A stretch of DNA of 64,000 nucleotides from Ianthella basta (Eukaryota > Porifera > Demospongiae > Verongiida > Ianthellidae): assembly GCA_964019415.1 (NCBI GenBank), contig OZ025879.1:1331810-1395809 (forward strand), read 5' to 3'. Made by a program: the position numbers and the translations under genes. Position 1 is the first letter of the stretch, and the number at the start of each line of letters is the position of its first letter. Below, in pieces: positions 1 through 13,600 of the stretch. Under the pieces are notes generated by a model that did no database searches, had not been told where the DNA came from, and saw only the letters and a program-made list of their open reading frames with translations.

Positions 1-486
1 GGTCACTTTACTTAAAATTTGCCATCACCTGATAAGAGGTTACGCAGCCTACAGAAGTGTGCACGACTGAATAACCTCAGCCACTTTAGGTGGTATAGTT
101 CCCTGTACAGCAGCTTAGACATACATGCAGTATTGTAAAATGTCTGGCCAGAGGAGGCTTGCAAGAAACCAGAGATGCCAACTGCCTAGGAGAACTCGCT
201 CAATAACTGTGAACTCTTGCACATGCACTTTACACACAGTACAAGTTTCCTGCACCTGAAGGAACACCACCTTGTGCCCATCAAAGCTATGCATTTAACT
301 GTATTATTGATGTTTGTGGATGTGCATGGTGAGGACATGTGCACACCTTCAGAGCCATCCGAGCATTGGGTAACACTGCAAACATGGCCACTGCAGTAAG
401 CATCAGTGCAAAGACGTGGAGAGGGGAGGGGAGAAGGGAAGACAGACACACAGTGCCAAACATGGCAGCTTTGAGAGATGCCACCA
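1..486 (-). pseudogene. Truncated duplicate of PIGC (exon 6 and part of intron 6)
   Basis: This segment is closely similar to 40085-40590, which holds intron 6 and exon 6 of the intact PIGC gene. On the minus strand the exon-6 reading frame is still open, including AAMFGTVCLSSLLPSPL and VLPNARMALK, and ends at about 347 before a GTGTGC donor, as in PIGC. Similarity stops near 485: the expected acceptor and first codons of exon 6 are changed, and no exon 5 can be found further upstream in 487-992. The matching exon 7 would lie left of the window. I read it as a 5'-truncated copy carried by the tandem duplication. It is unlikely to encode a working GPI-GlcNAc transferase subunit. Confidence 0.75.
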
Positions 487-992
487 ACCCCGCACGCACT
501 ATGCCGTGAACCTCCTCCACTTCATCCTTATGTCTTATGACACGAGTCCAACTGGCACAGGAGGGACAAATCGTCCATAGCTGGACTGCAATGCACTACC
601 TATACCTCACTGTAGCTAGTACAAGCCGCGCTGCTAAGCCAAAGAAAGTCGTCTGTCGAAGTCTTGCTACGACCATCTGCTGGTGCATTTGTACTCCAGT
701 GCACCTACTTCAATTAGTGCTCACCTTTACGTTCCCATTCCCATTTCTATATGATTCAACGCATGGCCATTGTTCATGCAACCGGCTGCAGCCAGCTATA
801 CCATTGACAATATACAAAGCTGTAGTATAGTATACAAGAGTCTTCAGTTAATTATCATCTTTCTAAATTCTAAGAAAGCAAAGAAAGTTAGCTCACTAAA
901 TATGTAAAGGTGTGTTCAGTTTGGCTTAGCTATTTAGCTAGCTAGCTAGCTACAAAGTAAAATATGTTAATTAACTACCAATGCCTAGTTAC
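487..992. other. Intergenic, no gene seen
   Basis: No coding exon, homologous segment or RNA gene could be recognised. A short run of AGCTAGCTAGC simple sequence lies near 932-950. This stretch separates the truncated PIGC copy from the 3' end of the first sacsin-PARP gene and should contain that gene's 3' UTR and polyadenylation site, which I could not place. Confidence 0.4.
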
Positions 993-1612
993 CTAGCTAT
1001 GAATAACAGCATCATCACGGTATGTGATGATGTATGCTGGATAAGTCTGGTCGTTGTTGTGAACAACGTAGATGGTTCCACTGTCGAGCTGTCCCTGGAT
1101 GCTGTCGTAGGAGACTGCCAGTCCTCCTACTTCCTGCGGTTTCGTTGGAGGAGAAGCGGTGTTGGACCTCCTGTATGAGATATCCCCCAGGGCAGCCTGG
1201 ACAACCAGCATCTGGCAGTAGCCTTGTGCATCCACATGGCGGTAACTGTTAGACACAGTTGCATCCTTGGCGAGGTAGATGCCTTTGCCGTATGCTCCCC
1301 GCTCACTCCTGATGATGTCGAGCCCTCTCGTACCACGAACTATGTCCTTGGGGTCATTCTTACTAGTGCCATGAAACAAGAGCTTCTCGTTGCAGTAGCC
1401 CAGTCGCTGTCTCATCAGTTTGCAAGCTGAAGTGTACTTCCTCCATAGGACCACATTCTGGATGCGGTCTATGCTGTATATGCGCACATTTAGTGTGCCC
1501 ATGGTGGCATTGAACAACTCAGCCACAACACCATAGTCATAGCTGTCCTCGAGAGCTGCCACTTCCATAAACATGTTGTTCTCCTCGTGTGGTAGCCATG
1601 TGGGAGGTAGAC
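993..1612 (-). CDS. Last exon of copy 1: PARP/ARTD catalytic domain
   Basis: The exon starts at the acceptor TACGTAG and reads LPPTWLPHEENN, then a PARP catalytic fold nearest in look to the PARP10/14/15 group. NAD-binding motif HGTSKNDP has its His at about residue 4642 of the fusion. The GKGIY motif has its Tyr at about 4674. The third triad position, Glu in PARP1, is Ile at about 4742 in TIYVVHNND. An H-Y-I triad is known from mono-ADP-ribosyltransferases, so mono-ADP-ribosylation or pseudo-activity is expected rather than polymer synthesis. The domain is only about 200 aa and has no start codon suited to a separate gene: upstream Met codons lie in the intron. It could still be a separate gene with an unseen 5' exon. 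Confidence 0.88.
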
Positions 1613-4600
1613 CTACGTACAATGCACAGTGAAGGCATAGCATCATCAATCTATCATGGTCATGCAAATTCAGCTAGGGCAGTTACACCCCTACTGCTGT
1701 GTATATGCAAGCACCCCTGTTTTCCAAATGAGTTACAAACCAACCTGCTGTGCGGTGCACAGTGTACCACAGAAAAAGATGCATGCTCCCTTTGACTCTC
1801 TTAGAGCCATATTAATATTAGTGATACCACAGGTGTGCAGTGACAGAGAGCTACAATGTGAAGTCAATAGGCAGCATACTTACATGTCTATTGACCACCT
1901 GTTAATGTGAGATAGTCTGGGTATATAGGTATAGTATGAGCTTCAGGCATGCATGAATGCATCCCTGACCAGCTCATTAATATGGACCTCCTCAAAGGAC
2001 AGGATTCTCATGTGAACGGCGGCCATTTTCACACTTGTGCAATAATTATTGGGCAATTCTGTGGTATGCAATGTATTAAAAAATGACAAGTGTGTATAAT
2101 AATTATAATGCCTTTTGATAGCTACCTGCCAGGGGGCACTCAGAAGCAACTTTTCAGGTCACATTATTCAAAACTTTCCTTAGAGGGCATGCCCCCAGAC
2201 CCCCCTACAGAAATATCGTATTTGTCCATATAGAGGCCGGGCTTGAATAGAGGCCTGGGCTCGAATAGTGGCCGGGGGTCAGGAGGCCAGTTCATTAATA
2301 GAGGAGGGTCCGAATAGTGGCCGGGTCCCGAATAGTGGCTGGGTTCGCCACAATTGACACGGAATGCCTCTCGATTGACGCCTTTGTGCTCCTTAGCAAC
2401 TGCAAGTTGCTTGTCACACTTCACAGTTGCCAAGGATGATCAGAGTTGCAAGAGTGATGTCTAAGAGAAAGTCGTACGATATCTCCTTCAAGTTGAAAGC
2501 TGTTGTGTGCGCAGACAAGACGACCAAGGAAGCCGCTGCCACCTTATACACGTGGTGGCCTCTAACAACGCTCTCTTTAATGACAGAACTAGTTGCGTGT
2601 GAATCTTGACTTGCAGTCATTCTCCCCCATGCGCGGAGACACAATACTATTACACCACTGATTTTATATTGGAAACAAGGCCAAGTATTAGGAAAATATA
2701 TAACAATTTTAATACAAGCCGGGCTCGAATAGAGGCCAGGTCAAAACTCCTGGGAAAGAAATAGAGGCCCGGGCCTCTATTCGGACAAATACAGTAAGTT
2801 GTTATACAGTCCAATGTAGAACTTGACCACTTCAAATCATGTGGCTCTGGCCCTGCAGGCTCACTCCAACTAGCTACATGCTGTCATGTAGTGTAATGAC
2901 AGCTACATACAGTATGTAAAGATTGTATTTCCTCCAAAAAAGCAAGGGCAGATGTAGGGATGGTGCAGTGTGATTGTGAACAATGCGTGCGGCTCACTGT
3001 TTGGATCCATCTGCATTTCTGCTTCCAGTGGCATGCTGTGGTCAATGGCATCAAACATCTGGGTCACTTCTTCCTTTGGCAATTCCCTCACGGTTTGCAG
3101 GAATTTCTCAACAGCAGACACAGCTTCAATTGCCTCCTCAAAGTTGTGTCTGTATGCCTCTGCAGGGGCCATTTTGGGGATGTTGTGCTCCGGGTAGCGG
3201 CAGCGTAGGAAGTGGCCAGACACCACAAGGACTTGGGGCATCAAGTCAACAGGAGGGTGGCGAAACCAGTGGTGATTATCCTGCAGCTCCTTGCACAGAT
3301 CAGCTACATTGGTGTGTTCTGCAAGCCTTCGTCTCAGCCCAAACAGTGCAAGGAAGAGGGCCTTCAGGCACTTTTCCATGCTCTCATGTGCCAGGAAGCA
3401 CACCTGAGCAGGAAAGACCTGTACAAGCAGAGGGAGGCTCTCCTCATCCTGCTCTTCAAGCTTCTGTTTCGAATCCTCAAGGAGCACCTTGGCGGCCTCA
3501 TAATCATTGAGTGACTGGATCAGCCACATTTTTGCATCTACCAGATTAGGCTCCGGTTGTGGCTCAGCAGTGGGAGGCTGCCAGACAGATGCAACACCAC
3601 TATACCCACGATAGTTACCACCTCCATAGTGCCTACTGCCACCTCCATACCAGATGTTGTTGGTTATGGGGGCATACCCCCCTCCACCCCCACCATACAT
3701 ATGACGTTGGACTCGCTGCTGTGCCGGGGAATAACTGCCTGCTAGAGGGATTCTCACTGGTGGCAAGAACACCTCAATTTCCTCCTTCACCCTCTGCAAG
3801 ATACTATGATCTCTCACAACGTCGCTGAGTATACTGAGGAGTGCATCTGTTGAAGCCTTGAAATTGTGAACACAATTCTTCTTGGTGCAAAGGTAATGGA
3901 GATGGTGTACCAAACGTATTGATACATGCAGAACTTGGGGCTGCAAGAATGTGCTCATCATAGCTGTATACAATTGTGTTAGTTGGGCTTCTAGTTCAGT
4001 GCTGTCTCTTACCGCAAGACTGAGCACTGAAAGTGGTTGCAGGTTAACATCCGCTCCTCCTGTGGATTGTTCCACTTCCACGTGCCATTCACTGGCAATG
4101 TACGCTCTCTGTTGTGAATACAAGTACTTGCTCATTACAAGAGGAGACATGGCAACTTCTACAACTGATGACTGATCTCCTACTTTGCCCAGATTCACAC
4201 GCAGTGTGCATGTTTGGAGCCTGTTCTGACTTTCACTTGAAATACTAACTACCTGAGCATTGATAAGTTGTCCTTGTGCATTGCAAAACTTGACAATCTC
4301 TTCAACTCTGAATGTGCACACAATCACATTATCCAGTTGCTCAGTGCACTGAACCATTTGACCTATCTTGGATGGAGATGGTTGCTGCTCAGAACCATGC
4401 ACATACATAGGAATGCGAGCTTTTGTCAACACACCATCGATCAGGTGAGGACTAGGACACATTAGCATCTTGACAAGTAATCCATTATCCTTAATGATGT
4501 TTCCAAGGTATTGGCTGAGTCCACAGGCCAGCTGATGGAGTAGGTTATAAGGTTCATAAAAGTCTGAGTGTGGAGCAATGTAGACTGTGGCACCACTCTC

Positions 4601-7600
4601 TTCACCTTCCAACACAAGACAGAGGATAGACTCATTTTCAGAGTTGGAAATCTGTTCGCTGTTCTTTTTGTACAGTAGAACAGTCTTGATCACTTGCACG
4701 CATTTGACAGTCACGTCTTGTAATTTTTTTTCAATCCCTTTCACAGTTTCATCTGATGGGGGTTGTTGGTTCTCGTGCTTCACAACCCTGACAATGCCTC
4801 TAAAGAAGTCATCTGAAGTTAGCATGTCAACTGCAGCTGTCACAAACTCACATCCGTGCTCCTTCCCTTCTGCTGCAGCTCTTCTTTCCTTTGTGCAGAT
4901 GTTCTTGTCATGCAACATGTGGGGATGGGGGTGCTCTGCAATAATTGAGCTGAGCAGATGCACTCCAAGACAAGCAGGGAGGGAGTGATTGCCATCGTCA
5001 TCCTTTGGAGGAAGCATTACAAACTTGAACCCAGGCAGTGACTGTGGAGTGACTCTTTCTCCGTGCCACTGTGCATCATCCAGAATTAGCTGAGAGGCAG
5101 GCAACAGTTGTTGTTCCTTAGAGAGCAGAGGGATTACATCTGCTTTAAGACATTTTAACACCGATCCATCCAATTTCAGTTCAGCCTTTCGAAGCAGTTT
5201 GACAAGATTTTTGTATGCCGCTGTCGCACATGTTAGTTTGTTTGGATTGTACTGGACACCCTCCTTGAATATATGTCTCAGAACAAAGAGGCAGTGAGAC
5301 ACATTCAACCCATCAGCCACACCAGCCATCTGCAAGAAAACTGTCAGTGTCTGAAACTCCTTAGGAACCGGTTGAATAAGCGGGAAAAACCTTTCTTCCT
5401 GCTGTTCTGTGTCCTTCAATCCTTTTGCCACTACTTGGTTGCCAGGAAGCAAGTCAAATGTAGAGCCATCTTCGCTCTTCACCAAAATGCACTTTGCACC
5501 TTTTAGAATGGGTGCAATCTTCTCCACTGAAGAATGAGCTCCATTCAAATATCGATAGTGTGCGTGAAACAGCCTATGGAGTTCTGTGACTGTATGTGAT
5601 CGATGTTCAAAGGAAAGCTCCTTGCAACCCTCAAGCAAATGTATCAACTCAACCAGGTTTCTGGCTACTATTGTTGGATGAGATTCAAGGCTCCCCACAC
5701 CCAACAGCTTCATGAAGTTGGCCATACTTCCAGTAGATGGGATATGGTATCTAGGCAAGACTGGATGAGAAAGACAAGCAAGTTGGTAATCAGAGCCCTT
5801 CACCTGGAGGACACTACCACGCAAGGTAGTCCACCCTTGATGTGGCAGTTGAAAATTGGGAAGAGCCTGCTTCAAGGTCTTGCGTGGTTCGGGTTGCTTC
5901 TCACAAGGTACAAATTTGATTACAGCTGCAGCACGCAGGAACTGCTTGAAATCCTCACCTGGAGCTCCATATTCCTTCTTTGAGACAAGATTTTTAAGTA
6001 ACAGTCTAGCTTTCTCCTTGCACTTCTGATCATCATCTTCATTCTGCACATCTTGAGCAACGCTTCTTGCAAACTGGAGCCAAAGTTGGTTTGAAACCAG
6101 ACTACAAAGGTCCATGTTCATAAAGAATTTCAACCACTCGTCACTGTCCCATGGTGGAGGTGGGAAACTATCATCAGGAAGACAGGCCTTGAACAGGACA
6201 TTCCTTGGATGATACAGTTCTTTCACACACTTTGGCCCTCTAGCAGTTTCAATGAATGGCGTTTCTGCAAGGATCTGGAAAATACCACGCCATGAACCTT
6301 CTGTCTGTTCGTTGATGCCCAAAGAGGTATATAACTGATACAATTTCTTCACATGGCAAGCAAGCAACTTTGGAGTATCTGCTGTGGGTAAGTGCCTGAA
6401 ATTAGGCACCAATTTACATTCATACAACTCCAGTACTTCCTGTGCATAAGAAGCCATTTGCACTCCAACTCTTTCCATGAATTGAGCACAGTATGCTGGG
6501 ATGATCACAAATGCTGTGTTGGTAACATAGCTAATCTGAGCCAGTCCGTCATGTGGTATATTGCTGACATCATATGCTTTCACGAAAGAGCTAACTGCAC
6601 TCAGCTTGCCACTGACTAGCTTGAACAAAGGTAGACTTTGCATCCAGCGAATACTGCTTTTGTTCTCTTTGACTTCTTTGCTTCCCTCAAGGAAACGAAG
6701 CAGCTCTTGAACATCAACATCTTCTGGTGTCAGAGTCATTTGCAGAATAACATCTTTGTACACATTGAGCAAATGGATGATGTCATCAGGGTTTTTAGCA
6801 TTAGCAAAGTATGGCGAGAAACTTTTGCACACTTGCAAGTCAATCTGGTTTGTGACAATACAGCTAAAATCCACAGTTGGGAAACAGAACATGTTGATCA
6901 GTGCCTTGCTAGATGCCTGTAACATAATGTTCTTATGCTCGGAAAAGGGAAAGAGCCTGCCATCTGTTGTTGGTACCACAGAAAATGCGTCAAACAAATG
7001 CCTCCAATTCTCATGAACTGCACTGAAAAACTTCCAGAAGAGTGCTAATGTCTGTTTGAATTCCTTGCTTTCTGGCAAATTGATAGTACCATTGCAAGGA
7101 ATAGCCAAGTGCTGAGCAACAAACTGTGGGTGCTGCTCCAGTGGTTTGATGATACCTAGCTTTTGTAGAGCTGCAAAAATGCCAAACTTCAATGCCTTAG
7201 AGATGCTCTCGTGTACAAACTCATCCTTGCATTCAGGAAGAAGAGCAGCATATTGATCCCCAAACACCTCACACATTGTTTTCAGTTCATCATCTTGTGT
7301 CAGCATTAATGGTACACCTTCAAATAGCTCCTTCCCCTGGACTGGTTGTTCTAGACTTACATCCTTCAAACAGTAGGCTAAAAGGGATGTTATTGCTTCA
7401 ACTATGGCAGCCTTGTATGCTGCAAGTCTTGGGCAAAGGGCCCTCAGGTGGTCTCTCAAGACTGCTGGGGTTATTCGTCCTGTATATGTCACCTTTGGAT
7501 TGTTCCTCAGTTTTTCAAGTGCAGTTTCAACATTGGATGCTAATTGCAGGGGTGCAGCTGTAAGCTTTATTCCCAGCTTCAACAAGGTACTGTGCTTAAC

Positions 7601-10600
7601 CTCACAGCGCTCACGATAGAACCACCCTTTGACAGGCCCATCTTTGTTGGTGAGGGCTAACCACTTAGCGCATGCTTCTGGTTGATCCTGCAGTGCAAGC
7701 AGCACATTGGCACCATGGTCAAGAAGGAGGCAGTAGAGGTGCTCTGGTAGAAGAAAATCCTTTGGAAAGCCAGCAGTGCTACATTCAGGAAACAGCTTGT
7801 AGTACCAGTCTTGTACAAACTCTTCTCTCTCTGTCCTCACATCTCTGCAATACAACAGTAGCTCTGCATAGGCCTTGCAGATCACATCATTGCAAATAGA
7901 CTTGTTCCAGTCCTTCAGTGAGTTTTCAGAGTCACTAAACTGCAGCTCCCGCCTTGAGTCATTTAACCAGAAGTGTCCGTTCACATGAACTGGCAAGCCT
8001 GATGACTTAGGAAGTGGAAGATAACAGAATACCTTGCCTTCTTGAGGGTGATGTGCAACCAAATCAGCACCTTGTAGTGACTTTGGCCCTTGGGCTGCAA
8101 CTCCACCTAAGGGCAGGAAGCTGTGTTTAAATCCAGTAGCTAATAGGTTGGGATCCACATCTCTGCCTCCAAACCGTTTGCTGATCATCCAAGAGTTGGA
8201 AATTATATTTGTGGTCCGTTGTGTGCAACTTCTACTGGACAGCAGTTGCTGGCTGCTCAATGGTGTAGAAGTAGTTTCAATGTCAGAGGCTTCTGTCTGA
8301 ATCCCACTGATTTCAACTTGGTAAACAGTCTGCACAGTTTGTAGAGTGGCTGCTTGGTTCATCTTCAACTTTCTCTTCTCTTCTTTAGCCCTGTGTGTAA
8401 ATTCACTGCGCTTCTGTTGGTCATCGGGTGATACTTCTGCATGGCATGACCCAATAACAGAACATTTGCCTTTGGCTGAAATCTCAAAAATCGAGATGGT
8501 TTTGACAGAGTTCAAAAATAGCAATATATGAGCAGCTTCCTGTGAGAACTCTATCAGGGATTTCTGCAAATCATTAGTAGTCATTCTATTGCCCTCACTA
8601 AGTTTAGTTGCAGGACACTGGTTTGACTCTCTGGTCAAAGGCAGCCGGAAGAGAACATAGCCATCATCCCACTTCTTGGGAGAGGTCATTTGTGCAAGTG
8701 AGCAAGGGTTTGCCTCATGCAACTTCAGCAATGTTTCTTGTGAGTATGGTTCCATCTGATCAGCCACAATGACATCCAGCTTTCCCTGCTCCTTGGATAG
8801 CTCCCACCTGCGACCAGGTGGGCTGCTTGCAGGAAGAGGTGCATATGTGCGATTAGGGTCAAACACACAGAAGTGCTCTGGCTGTCCTCCTTCCTTGTGG
8901 GACACAAACATTGGGCAGTCAGTGACATGGTAGGCCACATTGAAGCCAATCCCAAACCTGCCAATGGTCTCAGGAGTGCCCTGCTTCCCTCCTCGGCCCA
9001 ACTTAGTGATACCTTTGATGTCTTCATCAGAAAACTTCCTATCATTAAATACCAACAGAGATGGCATCTCTTGCAGCTTTTTCCAATTTGGCCCCTTGGA
9101 GAACAGTCTCTCTGTTTTAAATTTTCTCTGGTCCAGAACAAAAGCTATTTCAGAGGCTCCGGCATCATCGGCATTCTGCACAAACTCCTTGAAAATGGAG
9201 GTATCAGCATGGTACCCACGAAGGATTCCATTTAGCCTGTCACACAGACTTTCACACTGACCATAATCAAGACCACTCATAAAACTGTCGTCACTGTAGC
9301 TCTCCAGTAATGCCTCAAGTGGACTCTCTATGCTGAGCTTAGTAGCAATTTCCCACGAAATGTCAGGGTGAAGATAATATCTTTTGGTGTCATCACATTC
9401 AGAGAAGGTGTTGAAGGTGTCGAAGGTCTTTAGCCACTTTAAGTCCCGACTGTCCATATACATTAGATGAAAGCATGGCCTCATAACACACTCGTGGTCA
9501 GGCAGATGCAGCTGCTTTTTCATTTCGTCACTGTCAATGCTACTGAACTGTGTGTTGGTATCATCCTCGCTATCACTGTCTTGATCTGCATCAGGCTCTT
9601 CTTGGTGATGTGACAGCCTAGTAGCTACCCTCGTGGCAAAATGAATAATTTTCTCTATCACAGGTGTTTCACCAAACTCATCTGCAATTTGTCTCAACAT
9701 GTCCACAAGTTGGTCATCTGATGCACACTGCTTTACTCCAAGCTTGGAAAAGAGGGAGAGACAAGCTGTAGATGCAACTTGCAAGTGAACAAGGTACGGA
9801 GGGCATTCAAGGTCTTCCTCCAGGAACACATGACTTGCCAAATGAAAGCCATCTTTCCAAATAAATGGCACACCATTCAACTCTTTCTGTATCACAGCTA
9901 ATGTCTGTACAGAACCAGCAGATAGAATGGAGGCAGGTATTCTGGATGAAAGGTCGGAGTAAATGCATTGTGTCACATGTGATACTACCTCCTTATCCGT
10001 TGCAGTCAATAACTGGTTTTCCTTCTCCTTCCACCATTCAATGATACATTTGAGCTGAAGAAGCACATTTTGCACACTAGGACTGTTACAAAAGAGCAAA
10101 ACTCTACCCAGAAAGTTTGATCTTTGAAGCAGAGTGTTACTCAATATCTTACTGGTTGCAAATACCAAATTTTTCCATTTTGGAAGATACAAGTCCTCAG
10201 AACAGGCAAATGTCCCTGCTTCTCCAACCCAGCAAATAGATGTGTCAGCTGGTCGTCCCATCACTGGTAGAAATTGAATAGTGGACAGTTCCTTAGTTAG
10301 TGCTGCATCTTCAGAAGACATTTTACAGTGTCCTTCTCCTTGTCGCACCAGCATGTGATGATAGTGGCATGACACAAGGTAAGTTACTAGATCACAACTT
10401 CTCTTGCTTGCCCTTTCAATACCCTCAGCTTCCAATAACTGCTTAACAGTTGTAGCTCTGTTGGATACATCATTGCTCCTCAATTTGTGAATTGCTGCTC
10501 CCAATGTGCCAAGAACTGATGAGAATTCCTCATACTGAGATGCTGGAAAACGCCCTTCAGATTCATCAAACAGATTTGCCAAAAGTACATCAGTTTGCAT

Positions 10601-13600
10601 CACTAGGTTTCCTGGCTTGCACAGCTTTTCATCAGGTTTGCGTGGGATGCAGGGGGTCTCACTGAGCAAGCCCTTCAGCCAGTCATAGATCACTGACAGC
10701 AAATGGAAGTTCTCTAACATGAATAACACAAACTGGTCTCTGATATCTGATGGGACCTTGAAGATCATGCCGAAGAAGTGCATCCTACAAAACTCCTCAA
10801 AGTCCATTCTCCTGAGATGCATTTGCAGTTCTGGTGGTACTTGTGCAATAGGCAAATGTTGCTGCACAAGAAGAGCTAACGCCATGTCGCACTGCTTCTT
10901 GGCAAAAGGTGGTTTTGTGAATTCACTGTCCAACACCACTACTTCTGATGGGCTCAGCCAACAACCATTATCACAAGCCGACCATATCAAGGCCTTTGGG
11001 TGATCTGAAAGCCTTATCTCAAATTCATCAGCTAGAAAAGGCCTCACACTATCAGGTTTGTCCGCTGTTGAACACTTCAGGGGGAAAAGACTGTAATATG
11101 CTGCAAGAAATCTTTCCATGACTGTATGGCTCTCAACTGGTGCTTTCTCAGTAAGGGCAACTAAGAGTGTGAACACAGCCTCAACCAGTGCATCCTTCAT
11201 CAGCATCACATTCCAGGTGTCATGGCTGGAGCCTTGAACACCTTTCAACAGACGTCTGTCTTTAGAGACATCAAAAAAGGCATTCACAACAAAGTTGAGG
11301 CCTGTCTCAATATCAGATAAAGGAAGGAAGCAAGACACTGCCCCCTTGGTGTTTTCAATGGCAATCGATTGTCCTTCCTTCCTGACTCTCACAGCTACCT
11401 CAGCAACAGGGACTAGGCCTTGAGACCTGCCATCTTGACTGTTTGCATGTTGAAGACTGGGTCCTCTCCCCATTGCAGAAGACACTTCCCACATTGCTTC
11501 CTGTGGCTGCTGCTTACCATTCCTCACTGAAGAGACAATCTTCATCTTCTGTGAGCAAGGTCTTACACTGCTGAAATGCTCTCTTGGAATCTTGAACTGC
11601 CTTTCAAAGGCTCCTCCATCAGGGTTTGCTCTGGTGACCTGAAAAACCTTCTGTGCCTTGTCAAGACCGTTTCCACTTCTGCACTCAAACACTTCCACCT
11701 TGTTCACATTTTGAAGGAACAACAGCAATGTATCAGCAGTTTGAAGCAAGGACTTCTTCAGGGATTCTACTGATTTTGATCCTTCAGTGAACACTTCAGA
11801 TGAGATGTCACTGACAATCCCTTGTTGACGGAATGGGAATCTGAAGAGTGTTCCATTGAACCCATTCTGGTCAGTGTCAAACACATTACAACCAAAAACA
11901 CCCTGGTAGGGAGCAAGTTGGTCAGAGAAGTAATTCTCCAATCCTTCTCTCTGCTTCACAAAGTCAATCTGCATGCCAGGTGCACTAGGTTGCACACGCT
12001 CTCCTAGGTACTTCAGATGTGGGTCAAATACCTGCAGCCATCTTCGTGTGATGAAGCTGGGGACATCAGTGAGGTGGTATGTGGCACAGAAACCAACTCC
12101 AAATCGGCCAATCTTGGTGTGGTCTTGCTTCTTTGTGGCACCTGCCACTTTGCAGATGTTCTGCAAGTCCTCATCAGAGAATACTTCATTGTTGTAGGCA
12201 AAAAGAGCAGGTCCTTGCCACTTGGCCATGCCTTTTGTGAGCAGTTTCCCTGTGTTGTGTGTTCTCCAGTCAATTAGGAACTTCACTACTGTGGCTCCTG
12301 CATCATCTGCATTCTGAATCAACTCCTTGAAGACGTCTATACTGTCCCCATAGTCCTCGACCAATCCCTTGATTCTGTGTGTGATTGACTCATTGGGCCC
12401 AGTGCACTCATAGTCAATTCCAAGTAGTCGTGAGGGAGCAGCACGAATACTCAATGACATTACTCCAAAGAAACGAGCAACATCAGAAGTGATTCTGGGA
12501 TGAATGAAGTTCACTCCTTGTTCAGATTCAGGTATGTCCAGGTAGTGGTCATGGTATGTGAGGTCTTCTGGTCTGTGCAACCTGCAGCTCTTGCTTGGTA
12601 GGTACATGTCCTTAACATAGTCCAGCTTTTTCCTCTCCTTCAAGAAGTTAGCAATGTTCACAGCTATATCCAAATCTTTAGCATTTATTTTAGCATTCAG
12701 CCTCACTGCTGAGTCTTTCATCTCTCTAACAACCTGTACCCCATCTTCAACTGTGAAGTGGTCCCTCACTCCACTGGCAAGCCACATGTTCTTGTACGTC
12801 TGCAAACAGGGCAGGTCCTGGGCAGAGTATCTGTAGGGTGCAAGGGAGAAGCCTTCCAAGGGTCTCAGGGCCACCTTGGACTTCTCAACAAACAGGTGTT
12901 GCTCGCTATTCCAGATACAAGGACGAGTCCATTGTTTAAAGAAATTTGGGTGATTACTGCTCAAGAAGCCATAAATGTACTCAACCATGTCACTCACTAC
13001 TGCCTCTCCTCCACTAGCATAGCCTAGTAAACGACTAAATAGTCCACTACTGGGCACCTTCGTTGCCAGTGCACTTGCAGGAAGATCCGTGATGCTGATG
13101 AAATGCTGGACCACTTGCTGGGCACTGACTGAAAGAAAATAGCCACTTCCACCAAATTGCTCAAGCCTCCTCACGCTGTCTATGTATGAGCTGTCAAGGA
13201 TGGGGCACACAGATCCCACTAAACTTGCCAAACGGAATGAATCACTGCTTGCACATATTTCAGAGGGGCAGAATATGTGTCCTTTTGCTTGGCTTCCAGC
13301 CCAGTGTAACTGCTCAGGGTAGCCACTGGGACGTGAGTGCTCACAGAAGAGGAACTTCTGTCCCTGCACATAATATTGCAGCAGATGCTGGCCCTGTGCA
13401 TGATTGGCTACTGTCTGAAGGATGAGCCTTGAGCGCTGTCTTGCTTCCTTCTCCATGCTGCGAGAAAGGAGAAACTGAACTGACTGTGTTCTGTCTTGCA
13501 GAAACCTTCCTAGTGTATCATCACTCTGTGTGACAGTGTGCCATGTGCTCAGGCCAAACTGTCTCAGCTTGTAGAAGACTCGTTTAAAGCCATCAGATGG

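Noticed and set aside
993-1667. Stand-alone PARP gene starting at the first Met of the open frame (1667)
   Set aside because: The first residues fall upstream of a good acceptor at 1613 and have no counterpart in copy 2. Phase and junction sequence favour splicing from the sacsin exon.
2427-2609. 60-codon frame as a host gene
   Set aside because: It lies inside a TIR element and recurs in the second copy at 50376-50558, so it is a transposase remnant.
2903-2997. C-terminal tail of the copy 1 sacsin frame beyond HEPN, to the stop at 2903
   Set aside because: It follows a consensus GTGAGC donor and has no similarity to the tail of copy 2, so it is intron read-through.
3500-3950. DnaJ domain expected before HEPN by analogy with human sacsin
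   Set aside because: No HPD motif or J-domain helices are visible; the position is a Gly-rich linker instead.
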